In this document: positions 44,003-53,094 of the stretch, piece after piece
Layout: each line of letters begins with the position of its first letter
Numbering within the stretch: the stretch's first letter is position 1
Assembly (NCBI RefSeq): GCF_000423605.1
Contig: NZ_AUIH01000003.1
Span: 62,001 to 126,000 of the forward strand
DNA length: 64,000 bases
Reading direction: 5' to 3'
Source of the DNA: Saccharospirillum impatiens DSM 12546
GTDB taxonomy: Bacteria; Pseudomonadota; Gammaproteobacteria; Pseudomonadales; Natronospirillaceae
The notes under the pieces: model-generated
Database searches by the model: none
What the model saw: the letters and a program-made list of their open reading frames with translations, nothing else
Told to the model about the DNA's origin: nothing
Made by a program: the position numbers and the translations under genes

Positions 44003-46498
44003 ATGCGATCGTTGCTCGATATGATCAGCCGCTGCGTTCAAAGCGTCTTGTTTTTATGGGTCAGAACCGACAACAAACCAGCCAGGGTTGACCTGAACGT
44101 CCTCACCAAGAGCACCCCAGTGGTTTACGTACTGGAGCAACAATCCACCGCTGATGCCATGGTGCTGGATCACCAGTGTCGCAAGCTGGGGCTGCCCGAT
44201 CTGTCCCGGCGCCTGACTTTACCCGGGTTGGAGGGCAACCGACCGCTCATCAGTATCCATGCACGCCGTTCCGTGTTGCGACGCCATCGCAGGGGCGTGG
44301 CTCCGCTGATTCAGCCCATGCTGAATTATCTGACGGAAAACCCTGAGGAAGATATTCTGCTGGTCCCGGTTGCACTTTTCTGGGGCCGCGGCGCCAGCAA
44401 GAGCAATAACCTGCTCAAAGTTCTGTTGAGCTCGAACTGGAATCTGGCTGGACGCCTTAGAAAGCTGTTCACGGTGTTAATCAACGGTCGCAATACCTAT
44501 TTCGAGATCAATGAACCGGTATCACTGCGCCAACTGGTCAATGACGAGCCAAATACCGACGTTGCCAGCCGAAAGGTTGCCCGGGTTTTACGCGTTCATT
44601 TCCGGCGGGTACGCACCGCTGTAATCGGGCCAGACCTGTCACACAAACGAGTTTTGGTCAGTCACCTGTTGCATACGGCTCCGGTTCGAAAAGCCATTGA
44701 GCAACATGCGTCGGCCAAAGGCATCAGCCGGGAAAAAGCGGAACGCCTTGCCCATAAACACGCCAACACCATCGCTGCCGATGTGTCATACAATGTCATT
44801 CGGTTTCTCGATGTTATTCTGACCTGGCTGTGGAACAAAATATTCAACGGGGTTCTGGTCAACGGCCTGGATCCGGTGAAAAAGCTGGCTGAAGATCATG
44901 AGATTGTTTACGTGCCCTGTCACCGTAGCCATCTCGACTACCTGCTGCTGAGCTATACCCTGTATTATCAGGGGCTCAACGTCCCCCATATCGCTGCTGG
45001 CGAAAACCTCAACATGCCGGTGGTTGGCGCCCTGTTGCGCAGAGGCGGGGCGTTTTTCATCCGCCGGAAGTTTGGCGGCGATAAACTCTATACGGCGGTA
45101 TTCAACGAATACATGCATTCCGTGTTTTCCCGTGGCTACCCGGTTGAGTATTTTGTCGAAGGTGGCCGTTCGCGCACGGGCCGGATGCGCTCCCCTGCCA
45201 CGGGTACGCTGGCGATGACGGTGCGCAGCCATTTGCGGGATCACCGCCGGCCAATCGTTTTTATTCCGATTTACATCGGCTATGAAAAGGTTTTCGAGTC
45301 ACGTTCCTATCTGGGTGAACTGCAAGGCCAGGAAAAGAAAAAAGAGAATCTGTTTGATCTGGTCAAATCTGTCCGTCGGCTAAAAAACTATGGACAGGTG
45401 TATCTCAACGTGGGGGAACCACTGCATCTGAACACTCTGCTTGCAACTCTTCAGCCTGGCTGGGATCAGCACGCCTACGGACCAGACGACCGGCCAAGCT
45501 GGATGGTCCCTTTTGTTGATGAACTGTCCCGCAGCGTGGTAACCCGCATTAACTCTGCGGCCGCATTGAACCCGATCAACCTCGTTGCGCTGACCTTACT
45601 GGCAACACCACGCCAGGCAATGGACGGGGAATTGCTGCAACAGCAATTGACCCTGCTGACTGAGCTGCAGCAACACCTGCCCTATGACACCCACATTACC
45701 TGGCCTGAGGGCGATGCCAAACAGTGGATCGACTACACAGAGCAAATGGGTATGTTACGGCGGATTCCGCAAAAGCTTGGCGATCTGTTTGGCCTCGACA
45801 GTCAAAACGCCGTGCTAATGTCTTACTACCGCAATAACGTGCAACACCTCTATGCCATTCCGGCTCTGGTAGCGGCTCTGCTGGGACAAGGCCAGGGCAT
45901 CAGCCTGGATAAGCTCAGGGAACGCGTTGGGCTGATCTACCCCTACCTGCAAAGTGAACTTTTCCTTGCACCCAGTGTCGAAGAAGCACAGAAACAGGTG
46001 TCAGTCTGGATTGAATTCTTCCACCAGGCCGGCCTCATTCACCGGGAGGAAGATCGATGGTTCGCGTCCCTGATGGGAACGGCCAGCCGACTCAAACTCG
46101 AACTGCTGGCGGCCATTATGGTCCCTACTCTCGAGCGGTACTTACTGACACTGGCTGTGCTGATTCGCGCTGGCACTGGCCAGGCGACCAGCACTGAGGT
46201 GGAAAATCAGTCGCAACAAATGGCGCAACGACTGTCGGTACTGAACGGCCTCAATGCTCCGGAATTCTTTGACAAAGCTTTGTTTAAGAATTTCCTGCAG
46301 ACGCTGAAGGCCCGGCAAGCTATAACCGTCAACGATCAGCATTGCCTTGAATTTGACGACCGTATTCTGAATATTGTGCTGGCATCAGACAGCGTCGTAC
46401 CAGCCCAGGTACTGTATTCGATTATGCAAGTGACTGGCCTGCGTGAGAGCGAACCCGAACAACCGCAAGTGGACGAAGGGCCGACCCTGACTCCTTAA
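44003..46498 (+). CDS. plsB: Glycerol-3-phosphate 1-O-acyltransferase PlsB
   Basis: This 831-residue inner-membrane-associated enzyme makes lysophosphatidate from glycerol-3-phosphate and acyl-CoA or acyl-ACP. The acyltransferase motifs are VPCHRSHLDYLLLSYTLYYQ (HX4D), GAFFIRRKFGGDKLY, EYFVEGGRSRTGRMRSP and VFIPIYIGYEKVFE. Length and the N-terminal helical domain agree with E. coli PlsB (807 residues). The start at 44003 has no strong ribosome-binding site, but the N-terminus has no better alternative. It is monocistronic. Confidence 0.97.
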   Translation: MRSLLDMISRCVQSVLFLWVRTDNKPARVDLNVLTKSTPVVYVLEQQSTADAMVLDHQCRKLGLPDLSRRLTLPGLEGNRPLISIHARRSVLRRHRRGVAPLIQPMLNYLTENPEEDILLVPVALFWGRGASKSNNLLKVLLSSNWNLAGRLRKLFTVLINGRNTYFEINEPVSLRQLVNDEPNTDVASRKVARVLRVHFRRVRTAVIGPDLSHKRVLVSHLLHTAPVRKAIEQHASAKGISREKAERLAHKHANTIAADVSYNVIRFLDVILTWLWNKIFNGVLVNGLDPVKKLAEDHEIVYVPCHRSHLDYLLLSYTLYYQGLNVPHIAAGENLNMPVVGALLRRGGAFFIRRKFGGDKLYTAVFNEYMHSVFSRGYPVEYFVEGGRSRTGRMRSPATGTLAMTVRSHLRDHRRPIVFIPIYIGYEKVFESRSYLGELQGQEKKKENLFDLVKSVRRLKNYGQVYLNVGEPLHLNTLLATLQPGWDQHAYGPDDRPSWMVPFVDELSRSVVTRINSAAALNPINLVALTLLATPRQAMDGELLQQQLTLLTELQQHLPYDTHITWPEGDAKQWIDYTEQMGMLRRIPQKLGDLFGLDSQNAVLMSYYRNNVQHLYAIPALVAALLGQGQGISLDKLRERVGLIYPYLQSELFLAPSVEEAQKQVSVWIEFFHQAGLIHREEDRWFASLMGTASRLKLELLAAIMVPTLERYLLTLAVLIRAGTGQATSTEVENQSQQMAQRLSVLNGLNAPEFFDKALFKNFLQTLKARQAITVNDQHCLEFDDRILNIVLASDSVVPAQVLYSIMQVTGLRESEPEQPQVDEGPTLTP

Positions 46499-46737
46499 CT
46501 CAAAAGCTGGCGCTCAAATAATGAAAATACAGCCAGTGGCCACGAGGAAAGTTCTCACGAAATCCTCGACTGGTAAGCCGTTGGTTTTCGTATGTTGAAA
46601 AAGGCAGCAAGCCATTTTTCTTACAACTTGCTGGTGTTATGAGCCTGAAATTCGCAGGGTAATTGGCTGGTCGTCAACCATAGCTCCAGTGCCATCCGGA
46701 CTGTCGGGTAATCGTCACGAATTTCAGACTCATGACA

Positions 46738-47514
46738 CTAGTCGTTGCTGATGGACTTTAACGGATAAATATCGAATCGGCTGCTTTTACCAGCCAATAC
46801 AAGCCCTGGTTTCTGGCCATCCAGCGGGGGGGCAATACGCGGTCGCTTCACCACCACTCTGCGCTGCGCACAGGTCAGTGCTGGCGCCAGTAAAGCATCT
46901 GCGTCTTCGTCAGCCCCAACCAGAGCGTGAAACAACGCCATGTCTTTTTTTACCGCTGCTTTACTGCGGCGCTCCGGATACATTGGATCGAGATAGACTA
47001 CGTCAGGAGACAAGGCGTGAGCCATATTCAGCAAGGTGCCATCGTGCATACTCATGCGATCAAACACCGGGTCACCACTGCTGCGGGCTCGCTCGAGCCC
47101 GTCAGTCAACAGCAAGCGCACAACGGGGTGTCGCTCCATCATGATCACGGTCGCCCCCAGGCTCGCCAGAACAAAAGCATCACGACCAAGCCCTGCTGTG
47201 GCGTCCAGCACCACCAGGTCTTTGCGCTGATGCAACCCCACTGCTTTGGCAATGGCCTGTGATCGCCCTCCCCCGAACTGCTGACGATGCCTTGCAGCGC
47301 CACCGATGAAATCAACACAGACAGGGTGCTGTTTGACCATGTCACCACTGGCCAACCCCAACGCCCCCCCGGTAATGGTTAAAAAAAGGCCGTCTGGGCG
47401 TTCAGAGACTTCCTGGGCATAAAGAGCAAGCCGGGCCTGAGTCTGTGATGCAATCAGATGCCCCGGCTGCGCCGAATCAAGGTAGAAGTCAATTCGATGG
47501 TTTATCGCATCCAT
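46738..47514 (-). CDS. rsmJ: 16S rRNA (guanine1516-N2)-methyltransferase RsmJ
   Basis: This 258-residue class I SAM methyltransferase modifies G1516 of 16S rRNA. The SAM motif is [20 protein letters not shown], with the acidic [12 protein letters not shown] after it. The catalytic [19 protein letters not shown] is highly diagnostic for RsmJ. It lies 30 bases after uppP on the minus strand. The 239 bases beyond its stop contain no gene. Confidence 0.95.
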   Translation of the reverse strand: MDAINHRIDFYLDSAQPGHLIASQTQARLALYAQEVSERPDGLFLTITGGALGLASGDMVKQHPVCVDFIGGAARHRQQFGGGRSQAIAKAVGLHQRKDLVVLDATAGLGRDAFVLASLGATVIMMERHPVVRLLLTDGLERARSSGDPVFDRMSMHDGTLLNMAHALSPDVVYLDPMYPERRSKAAVKKDMALFHALVGADEDADALLAPALTCAQRRVVVKRPRIAPPLDGQKPGLVLAGKSSRFDIYPLKSISND

Positions 47515-47544
47515 AGTGGAATGTCCGTCGCCTCCGGGTTCGGA

Positions 47545-48354
47545 TCACAGCGAAAAATAAACGAAGAACAAGAGCCCTCCGAGCGCGAACCGGTAGAGTA
47601 CGAAGGGCAAAAAGCCAATGCGTTCGATCCACTTCAGAAACAGCGTAATGCACGCGTAAGCACTAATAAACGATACCAGAGTACCGCCTATCAGTTGATT
47701 CCAGTATACCAGGTCCGGTTGCTGGACAAGGCTGACCGTTTTCAGTACGCCTGCTGCAAAAATCAAGGGTATGGACAGCAAAAAACTGAACCGTGCGGCA
47801 TCCTTTTTACCGTAACCCAACGCCATGGCTGCTGTCATGGTGATACCACTGCGCGACGTGCCTGGAATCAGTGCGATCGCCTGCGCCAAACCGATCAACA
47901 GCGTGTGTTTCCAATTCAGTTCTTTCAAGGTACGCGTTTCGGCTACGCCCGCATCCGACCACCAAAGAGCGGCCCCAAACACACTCGTGGTAATGGCAAT
48001 GACCAGAATACTGCGCAAATGGGTTTCTATCTGATCCTGAAACAGATAGCCAAACACGACAGCGGGGATTGTTGCCAGAATGATCCACCAGGCCAGGGTC
48101 CGCTCAATGGCATCGTGCGGACGGCGCGCCAGATGCAGGCTCCAATGCACTAACATACGCCCTACGTCGGCGCGAAAGTACCAGAGCACTGCCAACAACG
48201 ATCCGACATGCACAGCAACGTCGAATGCCAGGCCCTGATCAGGCCAACCCAACAGCTGCGAAGGCAAAATCAAATGAGCGGAGCTCGATATCGGCAAAAA
48301 CTCGGTGATTCCCTGAATCAAAGCCAGAACAATGATTTGCAGCTCAGATAGCAT
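47545..48354 (-). CDS. uppP: Undecaprenyl-diphosphatase UppP (BacA)
   Basis: This 269-residue integral membrane phosphatase recycles undecaprenyl pyrophosphate to the carrier lipid for peptidoglycan synthesis. The two BacA motifs are QGITEFLPISSSAHLIL near the N-terminus and the later PGTSRSGITMTAAMALG. About eight membrane helices are visible, and length is normal. It precedes rsmJ on the minus strand and follows tsaB after 70 bases. Confidence 0.97.
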   Translation of the reverse strand: MLSELQIIVLALIQGITEFLPISSSAHLILPSQLLGWPDQGLAFDVAVHVGSLLAVLWYFRADVGRMLVHWSLHLARRPHDAIERTLAWWIILATIPAVVFGYLFQDQIETHLRSILVIAITTSVFGAALWWSDAGVAETRTLKELNWKHTLLIGLAQAIALIPGTSRSGITMTAAMALGYGKKDAARFSFLLSIPLIFAAGVLKTVSLVQQPDLVYWNQLIGGTLVSFISAYACITLFLKWIERIGFLPFVLYRFALGGLLFFVYFSL

Positions 48355-48424
48355 CTATGCTTCCTTTACAGTAAAAAACCTCGTCCCCGGACAATGAAGA
48401 CAAGCGACGATGTGAGAGCAACAG

Positions 48425-49141
48425 TCACCCTCCAACTTTTGGCTTATTATCCCATGTTACTTTGTCACGCAAATACACCGGCAGTGCCTGCTCAGGTGCC
48501 ACCTTGACGCTCGCATCGCGGTGCAACAAAGCCAGCGCCAACTCGGCCCCCCAAATCGCTTTGGGTAACGTCAACTTGGGCGGCTGCAATGCCAAGGCTG
48601 CTGTCCAGGCATCGCTGAACCCATAATCAGTCTGCCAGCCACTTCCGGCAAAATAAGCACCCACACTGGCGTCACTGGTGGGCGGTACCGGTAATTGGTT
48701 CGGCGTTAACAGTGATTCATCACCCTGAAAAACAGGAAAACCCTGGTCGATCTGGAATCGCGCAACGTACAACTCGCGCATGCGTGCGTCCAGGGCTACC
48801 CATACTTGGCGGGCATCGGGGTTGGCATGACCAGCTTCCATAGCCAGTGTTTGCAGTGTACTGACCGGAATCACCCCGCAATCGGCGCCTAAAGCAATAC
48901 CCTGAGCAATACCCGCAGCAATACGAATGCCCGTGAACGAGCCAGGTCCACGCCCGTAAACAACCGCATCCAGACTGGTTCGTGCCCAGCCCGACTCAGC
49001 AACCAACTGATCCAGCAATGGCAAGATTTGACGAGCGTGCTGCCTTGGCAAACTCTGATGGCATTGTAAGACACGGTCCCCGTCTTTTAACGCCAGTGAG
49101 CAGTAATCACCTGTGGTGTCGATGGCCAGTAATCGCGTCAT
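48425..49141 (-). CDS. tsaB: tRNA threonylcarbamoyladenosine protein TsaB
   Basis: This 238-residue ASKHA-fold protein partners with TsaD and TsaE in making t6A37. The N-terminal LLAIDTTGDYCSLALKDGD, the YGRGPGSFTGIRIAAGIAQG stretch and the conserved VALDARMRELYVARF identify TsaB. Length matches the family. It lies upstream of uppP and rsmJ on the minus strand. Confidence 0.96.
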   Translation of the reverse strand: MTRLLAIDTTGDYCSLALKDGDRVLQCHQSLPRQHARQILPLLDQLVAESGWARTSLDAVVYGRGPGSFTGIRIAAGIAQGIALGADCGVIPVSTLQTLAMEAGHANPDARQVWVALDARMRELYVARFQIDQGFPVFQGDESLLTPNQLPVPPTSDASVGAYFAGSGWQTDYGFSDAWTAALALQPPKLTLPKAIWGAELALALLHRDASVKVAPEQALPVYLRDKVTWDNKPKVGG

Positions 49142-49198
49142 AGGATCAAACCCTGAAAAGCCGGCAGTTTAGCACAGCGCTGACCCTGTTCAGAACAC

Positions 49199-49224
49199 AA
49201 AAAAGCCACCGTACGGTGGCTTTT
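49199..49224 (-). terminator. Intrinsic terminator of the histone-H1-like gene
   Basis: On the minus strand the stem AAAAGCCACC-GTAC-GGTGGCTTTT runs into T6. It lies 36 bases past the stop of the histone-H1-like gene and just before tsaB. Confidence 0.92.
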
Positions 49225-49259
49225 CAGGGCAATGCTTCAAATCAGACCGACAGCTCTAC

Positions 49260-50057
49260 TCAGCTTGTCGCTGCAGCTTTCGCTTTTGGCGGACGACCCG
49301 GACCCGGCCGACGACCGCGCTTTTTAGGGCCTGGCTTTTGCTTCGTGGCTTCTTTTTTGGTCAACGACTTAACTTTTGCCTTTATTTTGCGTGCCGCTGC
49401 CTTGCTTTTGGCTTCCTCTTTCGCGCGGAAGACCTTCAGCTTCTTGGCATCTTTGCGAACACGCGCCTGACGCCACTTGGACTCAAATTTGGCGATTTCT
49501 TTCGCCAGATCTTCTTCCTGCTTGGTGGCCAGACCCATTTCAAACTCAGCGGCCTTCAATTCAACCTTGGCTTTCAGCTCTTCAGCCTGAGCTTCGATCT
49601 CAGCAACTTTATGGTCAAACTTGGCCACCTTAACCGCTTGCTTGAATTTTGCTACGGTCTCTTTAGCGGCTTTTTCCTGGGCTACAGCGGTATCCAGCGC
49701 ACGCTTTGACGCCGCTGACTTGACCGTCGCAACTTTGGTTTTAGCGGTGGCTTTCTTAGCGGCTATGGTATCCAGTTTGGCTTGTGCTTTAACCAGATCG
49801 CCTTCAGCCTTATCCAGCTTTTTAGCGGCAGACACTACACCGGTATTAATGGCCGATGTTACGGCAGTTGCCGCCGCCCGAGGACGACCCGCCGCTTTTT
49901 TAGCTGCTGCTTTTTTTGCAGGTGCCTTTTTCGCGGTCGCTTTTTTAGCGGTGGTTTTCTTAGCAGGTGTTTTGCGGGTTACTGCTTTCTTGGCAGTGCG
50001 TTTTGCACCGGGCTTAGGGCCACGCTTGGCAGCAGTTTTCTTTTTGGCAACAGCCAT
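49260..50057 (-). CDS. Histone H1-like / AlgP-type nucleoid protein
   Basis: This 265-residue, highly basic protein has two parts. The N-terminus (residues 1-60) is a string of AKK/PAKK repeats (KKTTAKKATAKKAPAKKA) like AlgP and histone H1 tails. The central and C-terminal part (about 75-240) is a long Ala/Lys/Glu coiled coil. The tail carries GRRPGPGRPPK, an AT-hook-like motif. The ATG at 50057 has AAGGAGA upstream. Proteins of this kind bind DNA non-specifically or at AT-rich sites. The region upstream is a 740-base AT-rich gap. AlgP was linked to alginate control in Pseudomonas, but that role cannot be inferred here. Confidence 0.8.
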   Translation of the reverse strand: MAVAKKKTAAKRGPKPGAKRTAKKAVTRKTPAKKTTAKKATAKKAPAKKAAAKKAAGRPRAAATAVTSAINTGVVSAAKKLDKAEGDLVKAQAKLDTIAAKKATAKTKVATVKSAASKRALDTAVAQEKAAKETVAKFKQAVKVAKFDHKVAEIEAQAEELKAKVELKAAEFEMGLATKQEEDLAKEIAKFESKWRQARVRKDAKKLKVFRAKEEAKSKAAARKIKAKVKSLTKKEATKQKPGPKKRGRRPGPGRPPKAKAAATS

Positions 50058-50091
50058 GGGTATCTCCTTCTCAATTATTACGTCGATACGC

Positions 50092-50109
50092 GGAATGAAC
50101 ACTCATTCC
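50092..50109. promoter_or_regulatory. GGAATGA-N4-TCATTCC dyad in the H1-like gene leader
   Basis: This perfect 7-base inverted repeat lies 35 bases before the start codon of the H1-like gene. About 60 bases further upstream the minus strand shows TTGCAT-N17-TAAATT, a fair sigma-70 promoter. The dyad would therefore lie in the 5' leader as an operator or RNA hairpin. Confidence 0.45.
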
Positions 50110-50798
50110 AATAGAGTAATGCAATGTCACTAATTTAGTCAGATGGCTTTAAAGATGCAAACTATAATTTAACAAAAAGTGATATTAGCATCATCATTCG
50201 CTGTATAAATTTCCAAAAACTGAGCAATTCCTTTTTTAATAAGTCATAAAGCCAGTTTTTAGTAATTTTATTGAGTTGCAAATCCAGCCGCAAATGAAAA
50301 CCCTGAGAGTGAATTAATCCTCTATTGCACACTCCCGTTCTGACAATAGCGCTGAATATTCACCAGGGTTAATCCAAACAGAGAAAAGACAACAATAAAG
50401 TCCTAACTGGTTTATAACCAGGTGACGTTACCTCCCTATTCTTATTGGTTTCTGATAATAAAATTTTCCGCCGGAATCGGGCAACCAGCTCCCTGACTAT
50501 TCTTATCATAATGGCCCCATGGAAACCGGAGCAGATAGACTGCTTGGTTCTACCTCCATTTTCGCATAGCCTACTAGCCTATTTAGGCTATACAACCCCA
50601 CCCTGCCTCCTTATAGCCCATTGAGTTACAAAGATACACAAAGCCTCTAACGAGATATTTCAGGGCCTTTACTGTAAGCATTCACTCACACAAAGTTATC
50701 GACATCTTGTACACACCCTCTCCCCAGGGTTATGCATTGCTGGCTGGCGAGCACCGGCGTAGCTTGACTGGCCGTTGATCCGAATCAGGAGGCTATCA
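50110..50798. other. AT-rich gene-free region
   Basis: About 690 bases between divergent genes hold no credible ORF on either strand and are visibly lower in GC than the genes around them. Landmarks are the dyads CTGGTT-TAT-AACCAG (near 50407-50421) and TAGCCT-ATTT-AGGCTA (near 50575-50590), a repeated CTATTCTTAT (about 50436 and 50498), and TTATCGACATCTTGTACACA near 50697. It may be a control region bound by nucleoid proteins or a remnant of lost genes. Confidence 0.5.
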
Positions 50799-51128
50799 AT
50801 GACTGGTTACCATGCCGCGACCGGGGCGCCGGCCCCATCCCTCGTTTTCTTACGCAGGCATCAGGTTGCGGATATGATTGTCAGCCTTGCGTTCAACGAA
50901 TGTGCCCAGCGACGCATGCCGGAGATGAAAGGGTTACTCATGGATGCGCTGCATGAGTTGCCGCCGGAGTGTTTTATCGCTGATGACTGGTCTGACATTC
51001 TAGTTCAGGTAATTCAGGGTCTATTGTCGGAGGAACCGACGCTGAATGCCCTATTGATGCCGACGGCCCTTAAGGCTGCCATTTTTCAGCTCAATCAGCG
51101 TTTGTGCAAGGTGCACCCGGGTCACTGA
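50799..51128 (+). CDS. Small unknown protein
   Basis: This 109-residue soluble, mostly helical protein contains FLRRHQVADMIVSLAFNEC, then MKGLLMDALHELPPECF and ILVQVIQGLLSEEPTLNALL. I do not recognise a domain. The ATG at 50799 is fixed by a perfect AGGAGG seven bases upstream. Its stop overlaps the convergent 211-residue gene by seven bases. The AT-rich region upstream is much lower in GC than the gene itself, which has the normal local codon pattern. Confidence 0.7.
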   Translation: MTGYHAATGAPAPSLVFLRRHQVADMIVSLAFNECAQRRMPEMKGLLMDALHELPPECFIADDWSDILVQVIQGLLSEEPTLNALLMPTALKAAIFQLNQRLCKVHPGH

Positions 51129-51757
51129 CCTGCAAACGGCACCAGCCCATTCAGTCTCCAGATTTGACCCTGCGGATCCCATACCAGGTTTGCCGACCCG
51201 GGTATGGGCGACTCCTGACTGGCCTTGATTTGGTTTAATCGGTCATCGCCATCAAAAACAGGGGCCCACACCCATTCTTTGAGGTCATCCACTTGCCAAC
51301 TAAAACTGATCCGGGCCTGTGTATCACCCCCGGTTTGTGGATCAAGGGTGATCTCCCCCAAACGAAGCAGTACAGCATCTCCATACCGGATTGTCGGCTG
51401 CAACTGTCCCGTAACCGGCAAGTACTGAACCCCTGCCGTATTTCGGGTTACCCAGCCCTGAGACGTCAGTTCCCGCTGCTCGGCGACGACCGCTTCGCGC
51501 TCCAACATACCTTCATCAACCAGTACATCCAACTGACGTCGAAATGCTTGTGATTCCGTATCCAGTATCACATAAGGCAGTTCAGGTACCCGGACAGTCA
51601 ACGCCTGGCTATTCAGCACCGGCGGAATCAGTTCGGACGCCAGCAGTCGCAACTGTTGACTGGCGTGGCCCACCGTACCATAGCTGTACCCCACAACAGG
51701 CAGCAGGCCCAGTGCCAGAATAGAGGTAACGACTAATAGCCTTCTCAATCCAGTCAT
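51122..51757 (-). CDS. Unknown secreted or membrane-anchored protein
   Basis: This 211-residue protein has an N-terminal signal or anchor (LLVVTSILALGLLPVVGYSYG). The rest is predicted to be exported and beta-rich, with LTVRVPELPYVILDTESQAFRRQLDVL-like content and a later RISFSWQVDDLKEWVWAP stretch. No known domain is recognised. It overlaps the preceding convergent gene by seven bases. The composition is like the neighbouring genes. Confidence 0.72.
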   Translation of the reverse strand: MTGLRRLLVVTSILALGLLPVVGYSYGTVGHASQQLRLLASELIPPVLNSQALTVRVPELPYVILDTESQAFRRQLDVLVDEGMLEREAVVAEQRELTSQGWVTRNTAGVQYLPVTGQLQPTIRYGDAVLLRLGEITLDPQTGGDTQARISFSWQVDDLKEWVWAPVFDGDDRLNQIKASQESPIPGSANLVWDPQGQIWRLNGLVPFAGQ

Positions 51758-51903
51758 CCATCCGCCTCATTTTGATCCGAACTGTGGTCAGTCATTTGAC
51801 TAACGCACGAATTATGTCGGTTCGTTGTTAAAAACCTTAAGTTTAGAACGCATTGATTCAACATACAGTCAGCGACATTTGAAGCAGACACTATACTTTA
51901 AGA

Positions 51904-51991
51904 ACTGTTGATAGCAGCAGTATGGTGACTACTCCTATGGGGACTCAACCCCACATTCATGCGGACATCTTCCCCGGTGTCCGTTTTTTTT
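51904..51991 (+). ncRNA. Candidate small RNA with intrinsic terminator
   Basis: A TATACT -10 box (51892-51897) is followed by about 88 bases that end in a classic terminator. That terminator has stem CGGACATC...GGTGTCCG (51962-51983) and T8 (51984-51991). A second stem, TGGGG-ACTCAA-CCCCA, precedes it near 51938-51953. No gene upstream on this strand ends nearby (the neighbour is on the minus strand), so the terminator implies a short independent transcript or a leader of rsmC. The -35 box is weak. No known RNA family is recognised. Confidence 0.5.
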
Positions 51992-52092
51992 GGTTTCGAA
52001 ATACCCGCCACGTTTTCTTGCTGCCGAATAACTGCCTGTCCCTTTCCCTGACTAGTTTGCTAAACTCTCCGTTTTTTAAGGACAGCTCTCCC

Positions 52093-53079
52093 ATGCATCC
52101 TAGCTGGCAACTTCTTGAACGTCACCAGGCTCACTTTTCCGCGCTCAAAATGCTCTGGCTGGACGCGCCCGAAAGCCATGGTCTGATTAAATCGACTGAC
52201 CAGGCCATCTGCCTTGATCGCAGTGCTTTCAATACACCCGGGCTCACCACCCTGTCGCCCGATGAACCCTGGCCGGACCAGACAGAGGGTATTATTCTGT
52301 TCTACCCGAAAGCCAAAGAACGTCTGGCCTGGTGGCTGCACCAGATCGCCAGTTTTGTGCAACGGAATCCAAACTGTCGACTGTGGGTGGTCGGCGAAAA
52401 CAAGGGCGGAATCAAAAGCCTTCCCAAGCGGGTGCTTGACTGGGCAAGCACAGAAAAATGGGACAGCGCTCGCCATTGCGTCCTGCATCAGCTGCATCCA
52501 GCGCCAGATCACACCCTACCCCAAGCCCCGACCTGGACTGAGTTCGAGTATCAGGGTCGATTACTGCAAGCAGGTCCCGGTGTCTTTAGCCAAAATCGTC
52601 TCGACAAGGGAACGGCCTTACTTCTGGGAGTGCTACCGGCCCTGAAAGGCCACTGCCTCGACTTTGGCTGTGGCAGTGGCGTTATCGCCCAGACTCTCCT
52701 CAGTCAGTCGGATACTGTCACGGTTACAGCGCTGGATATCGATTGGCTGGCCGTACGTTCCTGCGAAAAAAACCTCGCCAGGGTTGCTACCGAAGATCGC
52801 TATCGGGTGATTTGGTCAGATGGCCTGGCCCAACTGGACCGTACCCGGTTCAACGCCATCATCACCAACCCACCCTTTCACACCGGCATACGCACTCATT
52901 ACGAAGCCAGCGAACAGTTGTTCAGGGCCAGTGCTGACTGGCTGGTGTCCGGTGGAACACTGTGGTGGGTTGCGAACGAATTTCTGGACTACCAGTCTTG
53001 CTTGCCAGCGACCGTGGGTATGGTCGAAGAAATGGCCCACGGGCGCGGGTTCAAGGTGTACCGGGCAAAGCGCAAGTAG
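52093..53079 (+). CDS. rsmC: 16S rRNA (guanine1207-N2)-methyltransferase RsmC
   Basis: This 328-residue protein has a degenerate N-terminal methyltransferase-like half and an active C-terminal half. The SAM motif is LDFGCGSGVIAQTLL, and the catalytic motif is IITNPPFHTGIRTHYEASEQ. The ending VVANEFLDYQ with RGFKVYRAKRK is typical of RsmC. The ATG at 52093 gives the family length. The open frame runs back to 51922, but that part overlaps the terminator at 51962-51991 and is not protein-like. Confidence 0.93.
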   Translation: MHPSWQLLERHQAHFSALKMLWLDAPESHGLIKSTDQAICLDRSAFNTPGLTTLSPDEPWPDQTEGIILFYPKAKERLAWWLHQIASFVQRNPNCRLWVVGENKGGIKSLPKRVLDWASTEKWDSARHCVLHQLHPAPDHTLPQAPTWTEFEYQGRLLQAGPGVFSQNRLDKGTALLLGVLPALKGHCLDFGCGSGVIAQTLLSQSDTVTVTALDIDWLAVRSCEKNLARVATEDRYRVIWSDGLAQLDRTRFNAIITNPPFHTGIRTHYEASEQLFRASADWLVSGGTLWWVANEFLDYQSCLPATVGMVEEMAHGRGFKVYRAKRK

Positions 53080-53094
53080 CCTTGCTATCCCGGT

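Noticed and set aside
51922-52092. In-frame 5' extension of rsmC
   Set aside because: The extension crosses a strong intrinsic terminator and is not similar to RsmC; the ATG at 52093 gives the normal N-terminus.
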